Source of the DNA: Tatumella citrea
Lineage (GTDB): Bacteria; Pseudomonadota; Gammaproteobacteria; Enterobacterales; Enterobacteriaceae
DNA: 64,000 nt
Assembly: GCF_002163585.1 (NCBI RefSeq)
Contig: NZ_CP015579.1
Coordinates: 682,001-746,000, forward strand
Reading direction: 5' to 3'
Shown: in pieces, positions 19,908-30,015 of the stretch
How the letters are laid out: each line of letters opens with the position of its first letter
How positions within the stretch are numbered: position 1 is the first letter of the stretch
The notes under the pieces: generated by a model
Databases searched by the model: none
Told to the model about the DNA's origin: nothing
Seen by the model: only the letters and a program-made list of their open reading frames with translations
Program-made: the position numbers and the translations under genes

Positions 19908-20708
19908 ATGTTCTATCGCTGCTTCCGGGAAAAAAAGATGTTAAAGAAACTTTCTACGGCCTTGCTGTTACTGCCGGTGATGGCCAGTGCGCAATCACAT
20001 CTCGACACCGTGTTACAGACAAAAGTATTAAGGGTTTGTACCACCGGAGATTACAAGCCCTACAGCTTTCTGCGGCCTGACGGGCAATATGAAGGGCTGG
20101 ATATTTCGATGGCGGAATCACTCGCTGCCAGCCTCGGGGCAAAACCGCAGTGGATTGCGACCCGCTGGAAGACTCTCAGCAACGATTTTATCAGCCAGCA
20201 TTGTGATATTGCGGTAGGTGGGGTGTCAGTCACTTTGAATCGCCAGCGAATTGCCTGGTTTGCCAGACCCCTTGGCAGTGACGGAAAAATTCCCCTGGTT
20301 CGTTGTGCTGACCGTGAGAAGTATCAGACAGTTGAACAGCTGAATCGGCCGGAGGTGAGGGTAACTGAACCGGCCGGGGGTACTAATGAAGCCTTTGTTC
20401 ATCAGTATCTGCCGCGAGCTACTCTGACCCTGTTCCCGGATAATGTCACCATATTTGGCCAAATTCTCAGCGGCAAGGCGGATGTTATGATCACGGATGC
20501 CTCTGAAGCAGAATATCAGCAAGGGCGTAATCCGGGCTTATGCGCACTGAATCCCAAAGCACCACTGCAATATGGTGAAAAAGCTTACATGATCCCCCGT
20601 GATGACAGCAGCTGGAAACAGTATGTCGATCAGTGGCAGCATCTGAGTCAGGAGACCGGCGAATACCGGAAAATCGCTGAGCAATGGCTGGGCGCCGCAG
20701 GCTTATAA
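19908..20708 (+). CDS. Periplasmic PheC-like cyclohexadienyl dehydratase (SBP-fold)
   Basis: ~266-aa secreted protein with the family-3 solute-binding fold. It matches the PheC cyclohexadienyl/arogenate dehydratase subgroup more than transporters: LRVCTTGDYKPYSF, GLDISMAESLAASLGAK, AVGGVSVTLNRQR, EPAGGTNE, FPDNVTIFGQILSGKADVMITDA and EKAYMIPRDDSSWKQYVDQW. A signal peptide (MLKKLSTALLLLPVMASA) lies at residues ~11-28; either ATG 19908 (AGGGA upstream) or ATG 19938 could start it. No permease or ATPase gene is nearby, which favours an enzyme. PheC makes phenylpyruvate or phenylalanine from prephenate/arogenate in the periplasm. Confidence 0.8.
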   Translation: MFYRCFREKKMLKKLSTALLLLPVMASAQSHLDTVLQTKVLRVCTTGDYKPYSFLRPDGQYEGLDISMAESLAASLGAKPQWIATRWKTLSNDFISQHCDIAVGGVSVTLNRQRIAWFARPLGSDGKIPLVRCADREKYQTVEQLNRPEVRVTEPAGGTNEAFVHQYLPRATLTLFPDNVTIFGQILSGKADVMITDASEAEYQQGRNPGLCALNPKAPLQYGEKAYMIPRDDSSWKQYVDQWQHLSQETGEYRKIAEQWLGAAGL

Positions 20709-20908
20709 CTCCTGTCTCTGGCAGTAAAGAGATTTGCCCGGATAAGCGATACTGATATTTTTTTACGCCTGTAACCCAATTGCAGGCGAAAGCTGCGGCA
20801 CAGTCGGTAACGCACCTGTGACTAAGCACGGCGAATAAGGTACTATCCCCGGCAGAGAACTGCCACAGACGGGTGTCTGTCTGGCTGCGAAGTGAGGATT
20901 GATAATCA

Positions 20909-23185
20909 ATGAGTGACATGACCCGGGACGGTGCAGAACGTCTTGCATTGCACAAATTTACCGAGAACGCATACCTGAATTACTCCATGTACGTAATCAT
21001 GGACAGGGCTCTTCCTTATATCGGGGACGGACTCAAGCCAGTTCAGCGGCGTATTATTTATGCAATGTCTGAGCTGGGATTAAATGCCAGTGCAAAGTTT
21101 AAAAAGTCGGCACGTACCGTCGGGGATGTTCTGGGTAAATATCATCCACACGGTGACAGCGCCTGTTACGAAGCAATGGTGCTGATGGCTCAGCCTTTCT
21201 CATACCGTTATCCACTGGTTGACGGGCAGGGGAACTGGGGTGCTCCGGATGATCCTAAATCCTTTGCAGCCATGCGTTACACCGAATCGCGTTTGTCACG
21301 TTATGCCGAGTTACTGCTCAGTGAACTGGGGCAGGGCACGGTAGATTATGTGGCCAACTTTGATGGTACTTTGCAGGAGCCGAAAATGCTGCCTGCCAGG
21401 TTGCCAAATATCCTGCTGAACGGCACGACCGGTATTGCGGTGGGGATGGCAACTGATATTCCTCCACACAATTTACGTGAAGTCGCCGATGCGGCAATTA
21501 CCCTGATTGATAAACCCAATACCTCACTCGATGAGTTACTGGATATTGTTCAGGGGCCTGACTTCCCGACCGAAGCTGAAATTATTACCCCGCGCAGCGA
21601 AATCCGTAAGATTTATGAAAACGGTCGCGGCAGTGTTCGTCAGCGCGCAGTCTGGAAGAAAGAAGAGGGCGAAATTGTTATCACCGCGCTGCCTCATCAG
21701 GTGTCCGGCGCCAAGGTGCTGGAGCAGATTGCGGCTCAGATGCGCAATAAAAAACTGCCGATGGTTGAGGATCTGCGAGACGAATCCGACCATGAAAACC
21801 CGACCCGACTGGTGATTGTACCTCGTTCCAGCAGAGTAGATGCTGATCCTCTGATGAACCACCTGTTCGCCACGACGGATCTGGAAAAAAGCTACCGCAT
21901 TAACCTGAATATGATCGGCCTGGATAACCGCCCGGCAGTGAAGAACCTGCTGGAGATTCTCAGTGAATGGCTGGTGTATCGTCGTGAGACAGTCCGTAAG
22001 CGGTTAACCTTCCGTCTGGATAAGGTGCTGAACAGACTGCATATTCTGGAAGGTTTGCTGATTGCCTTCCTGAATATTGATGAAGTTATTGAGATTATTC
22101 GCCATGAGGATGAGCCGAAAGCTGTCCTGATGTCACGTTTTTCCATCAGCGAAACCCAGGCTGAAGCCATCCTTGAACTGAAATTACGTCACCTTGCAAA
22201 ACTTGAGGAGATGAAGATTCGCGGTGAACAGGATGAACTGGCGAAAGAACGTGATGAATTACAGGCACTGCTGGCCTCTGAGCGTAAAATGAATACCCTG
22301 CTGAAGAAAGAGCTGCAGGCTGACAGTAAAACTTATGGTGACTCCCGCCGTTCTCCGTTGCGGGAACGTGAGGAAGCGAAAGCTATCAGTGAAACAGACC
22401 TTGTTCCTTCAGAGCCGGTGACAGTTGTGCTGTCGCAGATGGGCTGGGTAAGAAGTGCCAAAGGCCATGATATTGATCCGGCCGGGCTGAGCTACAAAGC
22501 AGGTGACAGTTATCTGGCGTCAGCAAAAGGTAAAAGTAATCTGCCGGTGTCGTTTATTGACTCTACCGGCCGTAGCTACACCCTGGATCCTAACAGCCTG
22601 CCTTCTGCCCGTGGACAGGGAGAACCGCTGACCGGCAAACTGACCCCACCACCGGGGGCCGTGGTGGAGCAGGTACTGATGGAAGCCGACGATCAGCGCT
22701 TGCTGATGGCCTCTGACGCCGGTTATGGCTTTATCTGCACCTTTAACGATTTGCTGTCGCGAAATCGTGCCGGTAAAGCCGTACTGAGTTTACCTGCGAA
22801 TGCCAAAGTCATGACGCCGCTGGCAGTGCACAGTGATGAAGATATGTTGCTGGCGATTACTGCGGCAGGGCGGATGCTGATGTTCCCGGTGAAAGATCTG
22901 CCACAGTTGTCAAAAGGCAAAGGGAATAAGATCATCTCCATTCCTGCTGCCGAAGCTGCTGCGGGGAGCGATAAACTGGCCTGGTTGTTACTGCTGCCAC
23001 CTCAGAGTGTGGTGACTTTACATGTGGGCAAACGCAAGCTGATGCTGCGTGAAGATGATTTACAAAAATTCAGAACCGAGCGCGGACGGCGGGGTACATT
23101 GTTGCCTCGTGGTCTGCAACGAATTGATCGGGTCGAAGTCGACGCTCCGTCACTGAATCAGGATGTGGCGGACACTGCAGAATGA
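20909..23185 (+). CDS. parC: ParC, topoisomerase IV subunit A
   Basis: 758-aa DNA breakage/reunion subunit of topoisomerase IV. Catalytic tyrosine in [11 protein letters not shown] (~124), winged-helix [13 protein letters not shown] region [20 protein letters not shown], GyrA-box-degenerate C-terminal beta-pinwheel. The quinolone-determining region reads [12 protein letters not shown], i.e. Ser and Glu at the positions equivalent to E. coli S80/E84, so no classical resistance substitution. A 4-residue insertion (TRDG) near the N-terminus shifts numbering. Upstream of plsC, as in E. coli. Confidence 0.98.
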   Translation: MSDMTRDGAERLALHKFTENAYLNYSMYVIMDRALPYIGDGLKPVQRRIIYAMSELGLNASAKFKKSARTVGDVLGKYHPHGDSACYEAMVLMAQPFSYRYPLVDGQGNWGAPDDPKSFAAMRYTESRLSRYAELLLSELGQGTVDYVANFDGTLQEPKMLPARLPNILLNGTTGIAVGMATDIPPHNLREVADAAITLIDKPNTSLDELLDIVQGPDFPTEAEIITPRSEIRKIYENGRGSVRQRAVWKKEEGEIVITALPHQVSGAKVLEQIAAQMRNKKLPMVEDLRDESDHENPTRLVIVPRSSRVDADPLMNHLFATTDLEKSYRINLNMIGLDNRPAVKNLLEILSEWLVYRRETVRKRLTFRLDKVLNRLHILEGLLIAFLNIDEVIEIIRHEDEPKAVLMSRFSISETQAEAILELKLRHLAKLEEMKIRGEQDELAKERDELQALLASERKMNTLLKKELQADSKTYGDSRRSPLREREEAKAISETDLVPSEPVTVVLSQMGWVRSAKGHDIDPAGLSYKAGDSYLASAKGKSNLPVSFIDSTGRSYTLDPNSLPSARGQGEPLTGKLTPPPGAVVEQVLMEADDQRLLMASDAGYGFICTFNDLLSRNRAGKAVLSLPANAKVMTPLAVHSDEDMLLAITAAGRMLMFPVKDLPQLSKGKGNKIISIPAAEAAAGSDKLAWLLLLPPQSVVTLHVGKRKLMLREDDLQKFRTERGRRGTLLPRGLQRIDRVEVDAPSLNQDVADTAE

Positions 23186-23346
23186 TAAATCTGCCGGCAA
23201 TCACTGCGAAGAGTAAAAAAAACGTTATACTTGCCGGCTGTTTATCTGAGTTCTGATGACTACTGCCATTGCGGTGTTGCCCGCAATGGAGTTTCTGTCT
23301 GCGCTTCAGGGATGGAAGTGAAGCAGGCTGCTATTATGAGGTTGTT

Positions 23347-24078
23347 ATGCTGTTAATTGTGCGCGCAATTATCGTTGTTATTTATTCTATTTTCGTCTGT
23401 GTATTTGGTTGTCTCTGGTGCTGTTTTTCACCGAGAAATCCGCGACATGTTGCCACCTTTGCTCATGCCTTTGGACGTCTGAACACCGTGTTTGGAATCC
23501 GTGTTGAGTTACGCAAACCTGCGGATGCCGACAACTTCGGTAATGCCATCTATATTGCTAACCACCAGAATAACTACGATATGGTGACGGCCGCGAATAT
23601 GGTTCAGCCGCCAACCGTAACCGTCGGTAAAAAAAGCCTGGCGTGGATACCTTTTTTTGGCCAGCTGTACTGGCTGACCGGAAACCTGTTGATTGATCGT
23701 GATAACCGCAGTAAGGCTCACGACACTATCAGTGAATTAGTGGCTCAGTTTAAAAAGAAAGACATCTCTTTCTGGATGTTTCCGGAAGGAACCCGTAGCC
23801 GTGGTCGCGGATTGCTGCCTTTTAAAACCGGTGCGTTTCATGCAGCCCTGGCTGCCGGTGTACCGGTAATTCCGATTGTTATTTCCAACACGCATAACCA
23901 GATTAAGCTGAACCGCTGGCGTAACGGGCTGGTGATTGTTGAAATGCTTCCCCCGGTGGATATAAAACAATTTGAAGGTCAGTCTGCACGTAAGCTGGCA
24001 ACGCATTGTCGTGAACTGATGTCAGCCAGGCTTGAAGTGTTAAATGAAGAAGTTGCCCGCCGGGCACAGGAAAAATAG
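23347..24078 (+). CDS. plsC: PlsC, 1-acyl-sn-glycerol-3-phosphate acyltransferase
   Basis: 243-aa inner-membrane enzyme that acylates lysophosphatidic acid to phosphatidic acid. N-terminal membrane helix, catalytic NHQNNYDM (HX4D), then FPEGTRSRGRGLLPFKTGAF and GVPVIPIVISN. The ATG at 23347 is preceded by GAGG and yields the family N-terminus; the frame is open to 23269 without homology. It lies between parC and ftsP as in E. coli. Confidence 0.95.
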   Translation: MLLIVRAIIVVIYSIFVCVFGCLWCCFSPRNPRHVATFAHAFGRLNTVFGIRVELRKPADADNFGNAIYIANHQNNYDMVTAANMVQPPTVTVGKKSLAWIPFFGQLYWLTGNLLIDRDNRSKAHDTISELVAQFKKKDISFWMFPEGTRSRGRGLLPFKTGAFHAALAAGVPVIPIVISNTHNQIKLNRWRNGLVIVEMLPPVDIKQFEGQSARKLATHCRELMSARLEVLNEEVARRAQEK

Positions 24079-24169
24079 TTGTTCGCCACGGCAAAAGGTT
24101 TGCCAGGCGTGTTGCTTGTTTGTGGTGAATCACCACCTGCAGTGTTATCAGTATAAGGTCGGAAGTATT

Positions 24170-25591
24170 ATGTCTTTTAACCGTCGTCAGTTTCTGCAGT
24201 TATCCGCCGGCGCAGCTCTTGGCAGTACTTTGCTGCCGCACAGTGCGCTGGCAGCAGACACCGGAGAAAATGCTCTGCCGGTACCACCTCTGCTTGAATC
24301 GCGCCGTGGTCAGCCACTATTTCTGACTTTACAGGCCAGCCACTGGGCATTTAATGGCACCAGTAAAGTTCCGGTCTGGGGGTTTAACGGACTTTACCTC
24401 GGGCCGACGGTCAGAGTTCATAATGGCGATGATGTAAAACTGATTTACAGCAACCGTCTGTCTGAGCCGGTGTCGATGACGGTCAGCGGATTGCAGGTAC
24501 AGGGCGCGTTAAACGGTGGGGCACCACGACAGATTTCGCCGAATGTAGACTGGGCGCCCATACTGCCGGTGCGTCAGGCTGCAGCCACCTGCTGGTACCA
24601 TGCGGATACTCCTCACCATATGGCACCCCATGTTTATAATGGCCTGGCCGGCATGTGGTTGATTGAAGATGACAACAGTAAGTCATTGCCGTTGCCTAAA
24701 CACTATGGAGTGGATGATTTCCCGTTGATTATCCAGGATAAACGTCTGGATAACTTTGGCTCGCCGGTCTACGACAGTGGCGCAGACGAAGGATTTTACG
24801 GCGATATTCTGCTGGTTAATGGTATCCGCGAACCTTATGTCAATGTCTCCAGAGGCTGGGTCCGTTTACGGTTACTCAACGCCTCAAACGCTCGTCGTTA
24901 TCAGCTACAGCTCAGTGATAACCGGCCTTTCACAGTGATTGCCGGTGATCAGGGCTTTTTACCTTCAGCGGTCACTGTGCAACAGTTATCACTGGCTCCG
25001 GGGGAACGTCGTGAAGTGTTGGTAGATCTCTCCCAGGGGAATGACGTCTCAATCACTGCCGGTACTGCCGCGACCTTAATTGAGCGGATCAAAGGTATTT
25101 TCGAACCTTCATCGATCCTGACATCAACACTGGTACTAACTCTGCGTCCGACCGGATTATTACCGCTGGTCACTGATGGCATACCTTCGCAGCTGGCTCC
25201 CCAGCCGCAGGCGAATAATGTTTCCGGCAGCCGCCAGATACAGCTGGATGATTCACCGGCAGGAATTAATGGTAAAGCCTGGGATCTGAAACGGATTGAT
25301 ACTGTGGTGCAACAGGGCGCAGTAGAACGCTGGACAATCCAGGCAAATCAGCCTCAGCCGTTCCATATTCAGGGGGCAATGTTCCTGATTATCAGTATTA
25401 ACGGCGCACCGGCAATGGTAGAGGATCGTGGCTGGAAAGATACTGTCTGGGTGGATGGCAGTGTCGAGTTGTTGGTGACTTTTCCGCAAAGTTCTTCGGA
25501 GCATTTCCCGTTTGTCTACTATAGTCAGAATCTGGAGCTGGCCGATCGTGGCTGCGCCGGTCAGCTGATGGTTCAGCAGGCGATTAACTAA
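24170..25591 (+). CDS. ftsP: FtsP (SufI), periplasmic cell-division protein
   Basis: 473-aa multicopper-oxidase-fold protein that protects the divisome under stress; it has lost the copper ligands. The Tat signal (residues 1-27, SFNRRQFLQLSAGAALG, ending ALA/AD) fits SufI, a model Tat substrate. Three cupredoxin domains follow, with HADTPHHMAPHVYNGLAGMWLIED and the terminal RGCAGQLMVQ. The ATG at 24170 has GGAAG upstream and begins directly with the Tat n-region; the frame is open upstream into plsC (24044) but spuriously. Confidence 0.94.
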   Translation: MSFNRRQFLQLSAGAALGSTLLPHSALAADTGENALPVPPLLESRRGQPLFLTLQASHWAFNGTSKVPVWGFNGLYLGPTVRVHNGDDVKLIYSNRLSEPVSMTVSGLQVQGALNGGAPRQISPNVDWAPILPVRQAAATCWYHADTPHHMAPHVYNGLAGMWLIEDDNSKSLPLPKHYGVDDFPLIIQDKRLDNFGSPVYDSGADEGFYGDILLVNGIREPYVNVSRGWVRLRLLNASNARRYQLQLSDNRPFTVIAGDQGFLPSAVTVQQLSLAPGERREVLVDLSQGNDVSITAGTAATLIERIKGIFEPSSILTSTLVLTLRPTGLLPLVTDGIPSQLAPQPQANNVSGSRQIQLDDSPAGINGKAWDLKRIDTVVQQGAVERWTIQANQPQPFHIQGAMFLIISINGAPAMVEDRGWKDTVWVDGSVELLVTFPQSSSEHFPFVYYSQNLELADRGCAGQLMVQQAIN

Positions 25592-25613
25592 CCGCGTTTC
25601 TCCGGAGGATATG

Positions 25614-25826
25614 ATGTCACAGGCAGATGATTTCACTGAGGCAAAAGCCCTCTGTAATGAGATAGGTGGTGCTGTTCTGGAGTTGCTGGGTGACGGGCGG
25701 GAACTGTCGGTTCAGGGCTTGATTAGTATTTTGCAGGGTGTACAAAACGATGATCACGATTATGGTGAACTTCGGGACGAAGCCATGATCCGGGCTATTC
25801 GCCTGCTGCAAAAATTCGTGGTTTAG
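25614..25826 (+). CDS. Small protein, YmgB/AriR-like (tentative)
   Basis: 70-aa acidic, helical protein. The pattern IGGAVLELLGDGRELSVQGL ... MIRAIRLLQKFV resembles the YmgB/AriR/YcgZ connector family of biofilm and acid-stress regulators, though the match is by eye and modest. GGAGG lies 5 nt before the ATG at 25614; another ATG at 25611 is too close to it. It follows ftsP by 22 nt and may be co-transcribed. It ends inside a strong bidirectional terminator. Confidence 0.6.
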   Translation: MSQADDFTEAKALCNEIGGAVLELLGDGRELSVQGLISILQGVQNDDHDYGELRDEAMIRAIRLLQKFVV

Positions 25827-25848
25827 CCACTGCATTCGCAGTGGCTAA
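25823..25848. terminator. Bidirectional terminator between ymgB-like gene and dkgA
   Basis: 11-bp perfect stem TTAGCCACTGC / GCAGTGGCTAA with loop ATTC; the left arm includes the stop codon of the upstream gene. Confidence 0.8.
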
Positions 25849-25863
25849 CGTGGCATTTTCGGT

Positions 25864-26694
25864 TCAGGTCCGGTTAAAGGTATCCGGATCCGGCCCCAGC
25901 CTTTTACCTGCTTCCAGCACGGTCAGATCAGTCAGCTCGGTTTTTTCCAGGCTAAAATCAAATACCGCGAAATTCTCTTCAATCCGTTTTGCTGTGACAG
26001 ATTTCGGGATGACTACCAGCCCATTATCGATATGCCAACGGATAACGATTTGTGCCGGTGTTTTCTGGTATTTATCCGCCAGATACTGAATTTTCGGGTG
26101 ATCGAATACGCCTTTACCGCCTTGTGCCAGCGGGCTCCATGATTCAGTCTGAATGTGATGCAACCCGTTCCATGCATGCATCGGACGTTGTTGAAACAGA
26201 GGATGCAGTTCTATCTGATTAATCACCGGGGTTACGCCGGTTTCACGAATAATGTTTTGCAGATGCTCCTGCTGAAAATTACATACACCGATACTTTTAA
26301 TCAGCCCCTGCTTCTGCAACTCAATCAGTTGCTGCCAGGCGCCGATATAGTCATTCTGTTGCGGACAGGGCCAGTGGATAAGGTATAGATCAACATAATC
26401 AAGCTGTAATTTCTTCAGGCTAAGTTCGAGAGCTTCAGCCGCGCGGGTCTGGTCACTGTTCCACAGTTTGGTGGTAATAAACAGATTTTCCCGTGGTAGT
26501 GCCGCTTCACTTAATGCCTGACCAACGCCTTCTTCGTTCTGATAAATGGCTGCGGTATCGATAGATCGGTAGCCGGTTTGCAATGCGTGTCGGACGGCGT
26601 GTCGGGTTTCTTCTACTGAAGCCTGCCAGACGCCGAGCCCTAACTGTGGCATAAGATGGCCGTCATTCAGCCTGATGATAGATTGTTCGGACAT
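25864..26694 (-). CDS. dkgA: DkgA, 2,5-diketo-D-gluconate reductase A (aldo-keto reductase)
   Basis: 276-aa NADPH-dependent AKR5 enzyme reducing 2,5-diketogluconate and methylglyoxal. Signature parts: GYRSIDTAAIYQNEEGVGQA (Asp and Tyr of the tetrad), FITTKLWN (Lys), LYLIHWPCP (His) and the C-terminal IPKSVTAKRIEEN cofactor motif. The start at 26694 (MSEQSIIRL) has GGAGG upstream. Divergent from the AraC-type yqhC-like regulator; yqhD, which separates them in E. coli, is missing. Confidence 0.93.
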   Translation of the reverse strand: MSEQSIIRLNDGHLMPQLGLGVWQASVEETRHAVRHALQTGYRSIDTAAIYQNEEGVGQALSEAALPRENLFITTKLWNSDQTRAAEALELSLKKLQLDYVDLYLIHWPCPQQNDYIGAWQQLIELQKQGLIKSIGVCNFQQEHLQNIIRETGVTPVINQIELHPLFQQRPMHAWNGLHHIQTESWSPLAQGGKGVFDHPKIQYLADKYQKTPAQIVIRWHIDNGLVVIPKSVTAKRIEENFAVFDFSLEKTELTDLTVLEAGKRLGPDPDTFNRT

Positions 26695-26849
26695 TTCAGT
26701 TTCCTCCGTGGCAAAAAACACGTCAGGTGGTGAGGTCTGAGGTTAAGTGTAGTTGCTATCCGGGTATCTGGCAGAGAGTGATTGTCTGATATTGATTATT
26801 TTTTAACCCCGCCAGGGGAGGGTCGGATTCCGGCAAGAGAGGAAATTTA

Positions 26850-27752
26850 ATGTCTGATAACAAATATTGTCAGCGCCTGGCTCAGCAGGTCATTGCTTTA
26901 CATCATTCTTTGTCCGGAGGACTCAGCCCGATAAAAAATGTATCGCTGATGTATGCCGATGAACATTTAAAACTCAGTCCTGTTATGTATCGCCCCGGGA
27001 TTGCCATTCTGTTTCAGGGCAGTAAAACCGGATATCTGGGGGATATCAGTTTCAGCTACGATCCCAGCCGCTATCTGCTGCTCAGTGTCGCGCTGCCGGT
27101 GGAATGTGAAACGCATGGCAGTAAAGAGCAGCCGTTGGCCGGATTATTTATTGATGTGGATATGTTGCTGGTACAGGAAATGATCCTCGAAATTGGTGAG
27201 CAATACGAATATCAGCCATCTCAGTTGATCACTGCTATCCATTCGGCTGAATTAACTCAGGATATGCTGAGAATTTCTGAAAGATTACTGGAGGTGATGA
27301 CCCGGCCTCTGGAAGCCAGACTGCTGGCAAATCAGATCATTAAAGAGATGTACTTCTATTTACTGACCGGTCCTTGTGGCAGGGCACTGTTATCACTGTC
27401 CGGCAGTCAGACCCGTATTAGCCAGATAGCTAAAGCGCTGCGTCGGATAGAGCAGGACTACCGAAGTGCGTTAAGCATTGATATCCTGGCGGCTGAGGTC
27501 AATATGAGTACTTCGGCATTTTATCACCATTTTAAAACGGTCACTCAGACCTCGCCGCTGCAATATCTGAAACGTTACCGGTTGCATGAGGCCAGACGAT
27601 TGCTGGCGCATCAGCAAATGAAGGCAGGTAATGCGGCAATCGAAGTAGGGTATGAAAGTGTTTCGCAGTTTTCCCGTGAATATAAACGGTATTTCGGGGT
27701 GACCCCGGGGGAGGAAATTCAGCGGGTACGTCAGGCATCAGTCGATGCCTGA
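26850..27752 (+). CDS. yqhC: YqhC-like AraC-family regulator
   Basis: 300-aa regulator: N-terminal AraC_N cupin-like domain (~1-180, GIAILFQGSKTGYLGD, LLLSVALPVECET) and C-terminal double HTH (~195-290, LAAEVNMSTSAFYHHFKTVT, QYLKRYRLHEARRLL, YESVSQFSREYKRYFGVTP). In E. coli, YqhC activates yqhD-dkgA in response to aldehydes; position and domain type agree here, with dkgA divergent. The AAGAGAGGAAA upstream of ATG supports the start. Confidence 0.85.
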   Translation: MSDNKYCQRLAQQVIALHHSLSGGLSPIKNVSLMYADEHLKLSPVMYRPGIAILFQGSKTGYLGDISFSYDPSRYLLLSVALPVECETHGSKEQPLAGLFIDVDMLLVQEMILEIGEQYEYQPSQLITAIHSAELTQDMLRISERLLEVMTRPLEARLLANQIIKEMYFYLLTGPCGRALLSLSGSQTRISQIAKALRRIEQDYRSALSIDILAAEVNMSTSAFYHHFKTVTQTSPLQYLKRYRLHEARRLLAHQQMKAGNAAIEVGYESVSQFSREYKRYFGVTPGEEIQRVRQASVDA

Positions 27753-27755
27753 CGT
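27728..27755. terminator. Bidirectional terminator spanning the yqhC stop
   Basis: 12-bp perfect stem ACGTCAGGCATC / GATGCCTGACGT with a 4-nt loop, overlapping the last codons of yqhC and facing convergent yghB. Confidence 0.75.
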
Positions 27756-27764
27756 GAGCGGGTT

Positions 27765-28427
27765 TTATACTGAAGTCTGGCGCTTTTTCTTCCAGAGAAA
27801 TACCAGACTGCCTGCCAGGCCACAGACCAGCAGCAGGAGAGGCAGCAGCATCAGTATAGCCATTACCTGATCTTCATGGCGTTTAATAAACGGCACATGG
27901 CTGATACCGTACCCCAGGGCGACCAGCAGTACGACCCACAACAGGCCGCTTAACCAGTTGAACAGTTGAAAGCGGGTGTTACTAAGCCCGGAAATTCCAG
28001 CCATAGTCGGCAGAACCGTGCGAACAAACGCCAGAAATCGGCCTGCGAGTAAAGCCGCCAGACCATGACGGTTGAACATCTGCCAGGCTCGTTGGTGATA
28101 TTTAGCGGGCAGGTGTTTCAGCCAGCCCTGCACCAGCCGGGTATTTCCCAGCCACCGCCCCTGCAGATATCCCATCCAGAATCCCAGGCTGGCAGCACAG
28201 GTAAGGATTACAACCGTCGGAAGAAATCCCATCACCCCTTTAGCAATCATGGCTCCTGCCAGCAGCAGTAAACTGTCACCCGGCAAAAAAGCCGCGGGCA
28301 GTAACCCGTTTTCCAGAAACAGCATGCAAAACATCACCGCGTAGACAATCCAGATAACATGCGGATCCGCCAGAACGGCGAAATCCTGATGCCACAGGGC
28401 ATGGATTATCTCGTGTAAAGCACTCAT
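27765..28427 (-). CDS. yghB: YghB, DedA-family membrane protein
   Basis: 220-aa inner-membrane protein of the DedA/SNARE-associated family, needed redundantly with YqjA for envelope integrity and proton-linked homeostasis in E. coli. Typical features: [21 protein letters not shown] (the conserved E and the FLPGD motif), [10 protein letters not shown], and [18 protein letters not shown] with the functional arginines. About five hydrophobic segments. GGAAG precedes the start. Next to metC, as in E. coli. Confidence 0.93.
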   Translation of the reverse strand: MSALHEIIHALWHQDFAVLADPHVIWIVYAVMFCMLFLENGLLPAAFLPGDSLLLLAGAMIAKGVMGFLPTVVILTCAASLGFWMGYLQGRWLGNTRLVQGWLKHLPAKYHQRAWQMFNRHGLAALLAGRFLAFVRTVLPTMAGISGLSNTRFQLFNWLSGLLWVVLLVALGYGISHVPFIKRHEDQVMAILMLLPLLLLVCGLAGSLVFLWKKKRQTSV

Positions 28428-28508
28428 TTTTCTTCCCGTAACCTGACCCGTGTCAGGGTTTCATACTGCGGGCATCCGTCATACAACGACAAATCCCTGT
28501 AATAAATT

Positions 28509-28527
28509 TCCGGCCACAATGGCCGGA
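28509..28527 (-). terminator. Terminator hairpin of metC
   Basis: 8-bp stem TCCGGCCA / TGGCCGGA, 3-nt loop, 8 nt past the metC stop; weakly U-rich on the minus-strand 3' side. Confidence 0.55.
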
Positions 28528-28534
28528 TGCGTTG

Positions 28535-29743
28535 TCAGGCATAACGAGCCAGCCGGTCGAAACCTGCGGCCAGATCAGCGATTAAATCATCCACGTTTTC
28601 CAGCCCGATATGCAGCCTTATCAGTGTCCCCGGTAAGTGAGGCTCCTGATCCGGTCGGATAGCGGCAATTTCATCAGGCTGATTGGCGAGGATCAGAGAT
28701 TCAAAGCCGCCCCAGGAATAAGCCATGCTGAAATGTTGGAAGTTATCCAGGAAGTCAGCCAGTGCTTCACGTGACAGTTCGCGACGCAGAATAAACGAAA
28801 ATAAACCGCTGCTGCCGGAAAAATCACGCTTCCAGAACTCATGACCGGGAGACTGTGGCAGTGCCGGATGATTGACCCGCCAGACCTCTTCCCGCTCCGC
28901 AAGCCATTCAGCAACCTGAATGCTGCTCTCTTCATGCTGACGTAATCTTACCCCCAGGGTACGCAGGCCGCGTGAAGTCATATAGGCGGTATCTGCATCA
29001 ACCATCTGACCCATCAGGTAAGAGTTTTCGCGCAGGGTGTCCCAGCAGCGCTGATTGGCGACTGCGGTACCGATCATCGCATCGGAATGTCCTATCAGGT
29101 ACTTAGTGCCAGCCTGGATAGAAATATCAATTCCGAAATCGAGTGCGTTAAACAGCACTCCTGCCGCCCAGGTATTGTCCATCATAATGATGGCATTCGG
29201 GGCAGCCTGGCGAATGGCGGCGACAATGGCGGGAATATCCTGAACCTCCATAGTGATGGAGGCCGGGGATTCAAGAAATACCACCCGTGTTTCCGGCTTC
29301 AGCCACTGAATAATCTCCGCTCCGCTGATGTGAGGGAAGAAAGTGGTAGCTACGTTCAGTTTACGCAGGATCACATTGCAGAAATCGCGGGTGGGTTCAT
29401 AGACCGAACCACTCATCAGTACATGATCGCCGCTTTCAACAAACGCCAGAATAGCATTGGTGACTGCGGCGGCTCCGCAAGGGTAAAGGGCACAACCAGC
29501 ACCATTTTCCAGTTCTGTCATCGCATCCTGCAATGAAAAGTGGGTCAGAGTCCCGCGGCGCCCGTAAAACAACTCTCCACGGGTGCGCCCTGCGGCGGCA
29601 CGTTTTTTATCAGCAACGGTGTCGAAGACCAGAGAAGATGCACGCTGAATAACGCTGTTAACTGCGCCGGCAGTATAACGTTTCTGCCGGCCGGCACTGA
29701 CCAGTGTGGTTTCCAGTTTTTTATCTGTTTTTTTGTCTGTCAT
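28535..29743 (-). CDS. metC: MetC, cystathionine beta-lyase
   Basis: 402-aa PLP enzyme splitting cystathionine to homocysteine, pyruvate and ammonia in methionine synthesis. Family motifs [31 protein letters not shown], the [14 protein letters not shown] region, MDNTWAAG and the PLP lysine in [12 protein letters not shown]. Full length. AGGAA precedes the ATG. It diverges from exbB, the E. coli arrangement. Confidence 0.95.
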   Translation of the reverse strand: MTDKKTDKKLETTLVSAGRQKRYTAGAVNSVIQRASSLVFDTVADKKRAAAGRTRGELFYGRRGTLTHFSLQDAMTELENGAGCALYPCGAAAVTNAILAFVESGDHVLMSGSVYEPTRDFCNVILRKLNVATTFFPHISGAEIIQWLKPETRVVFLESPASITMEVQDIPAIVAAIRQAAPNAIIMMDNTWAAGVLFNALDFGIDISIQAGTKYLIGHSDAMIGTAVANQRCWDTLRENSYLMGQMVDADTAYMTSRGLRTLGVRLRQHEESSIQVAEWLAEREEVWRVNHPALPQSPGHEFWKRDFSGSSGLFSFILRRELSREALADFLDNFQHFSMAYSWGGFESLILANQPDEIAAIRPDQEPHLPGTLIRLHIGLENVDDLIADLAAGFDRLARYA

Positions 29744-29929
29744 TGATTCCTGCTCTGCCTGTAAATACCTTTACTACAACTTAACATGAAATGTTGCTCA
29801 GGCCAGAGTATCAAAGAAAAATCGCGGGCCGGATAACACGGAGAGTAACGGATTACTGCTGTTCAGCTGTCCGGCGTAACCACAAAACGTCACAGATGTC
29901 AGCCACGAATATTGGAAGAATTTGTAAAT

Positions 29930-29948
29930 ACTAATGATAACTACTATC
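29930..29948 (+). promoter_or_regulatory. Putative Fur box upstream of exbBD
   Basis: ACTAATGATAACTACTATC matches the 19-bp Fur consensus at 14 positions and lies 68 nt before exbB. exbBD is Fur-repressed in E. coli. Confidence 0.7.
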
Positions 29949-30015
29949 AATTAAGCTGTGTTTTGGTATCATCGCGTGATTGCAAGAAATTAACCGTTGA
30001 GATGGGGTAGTACAA

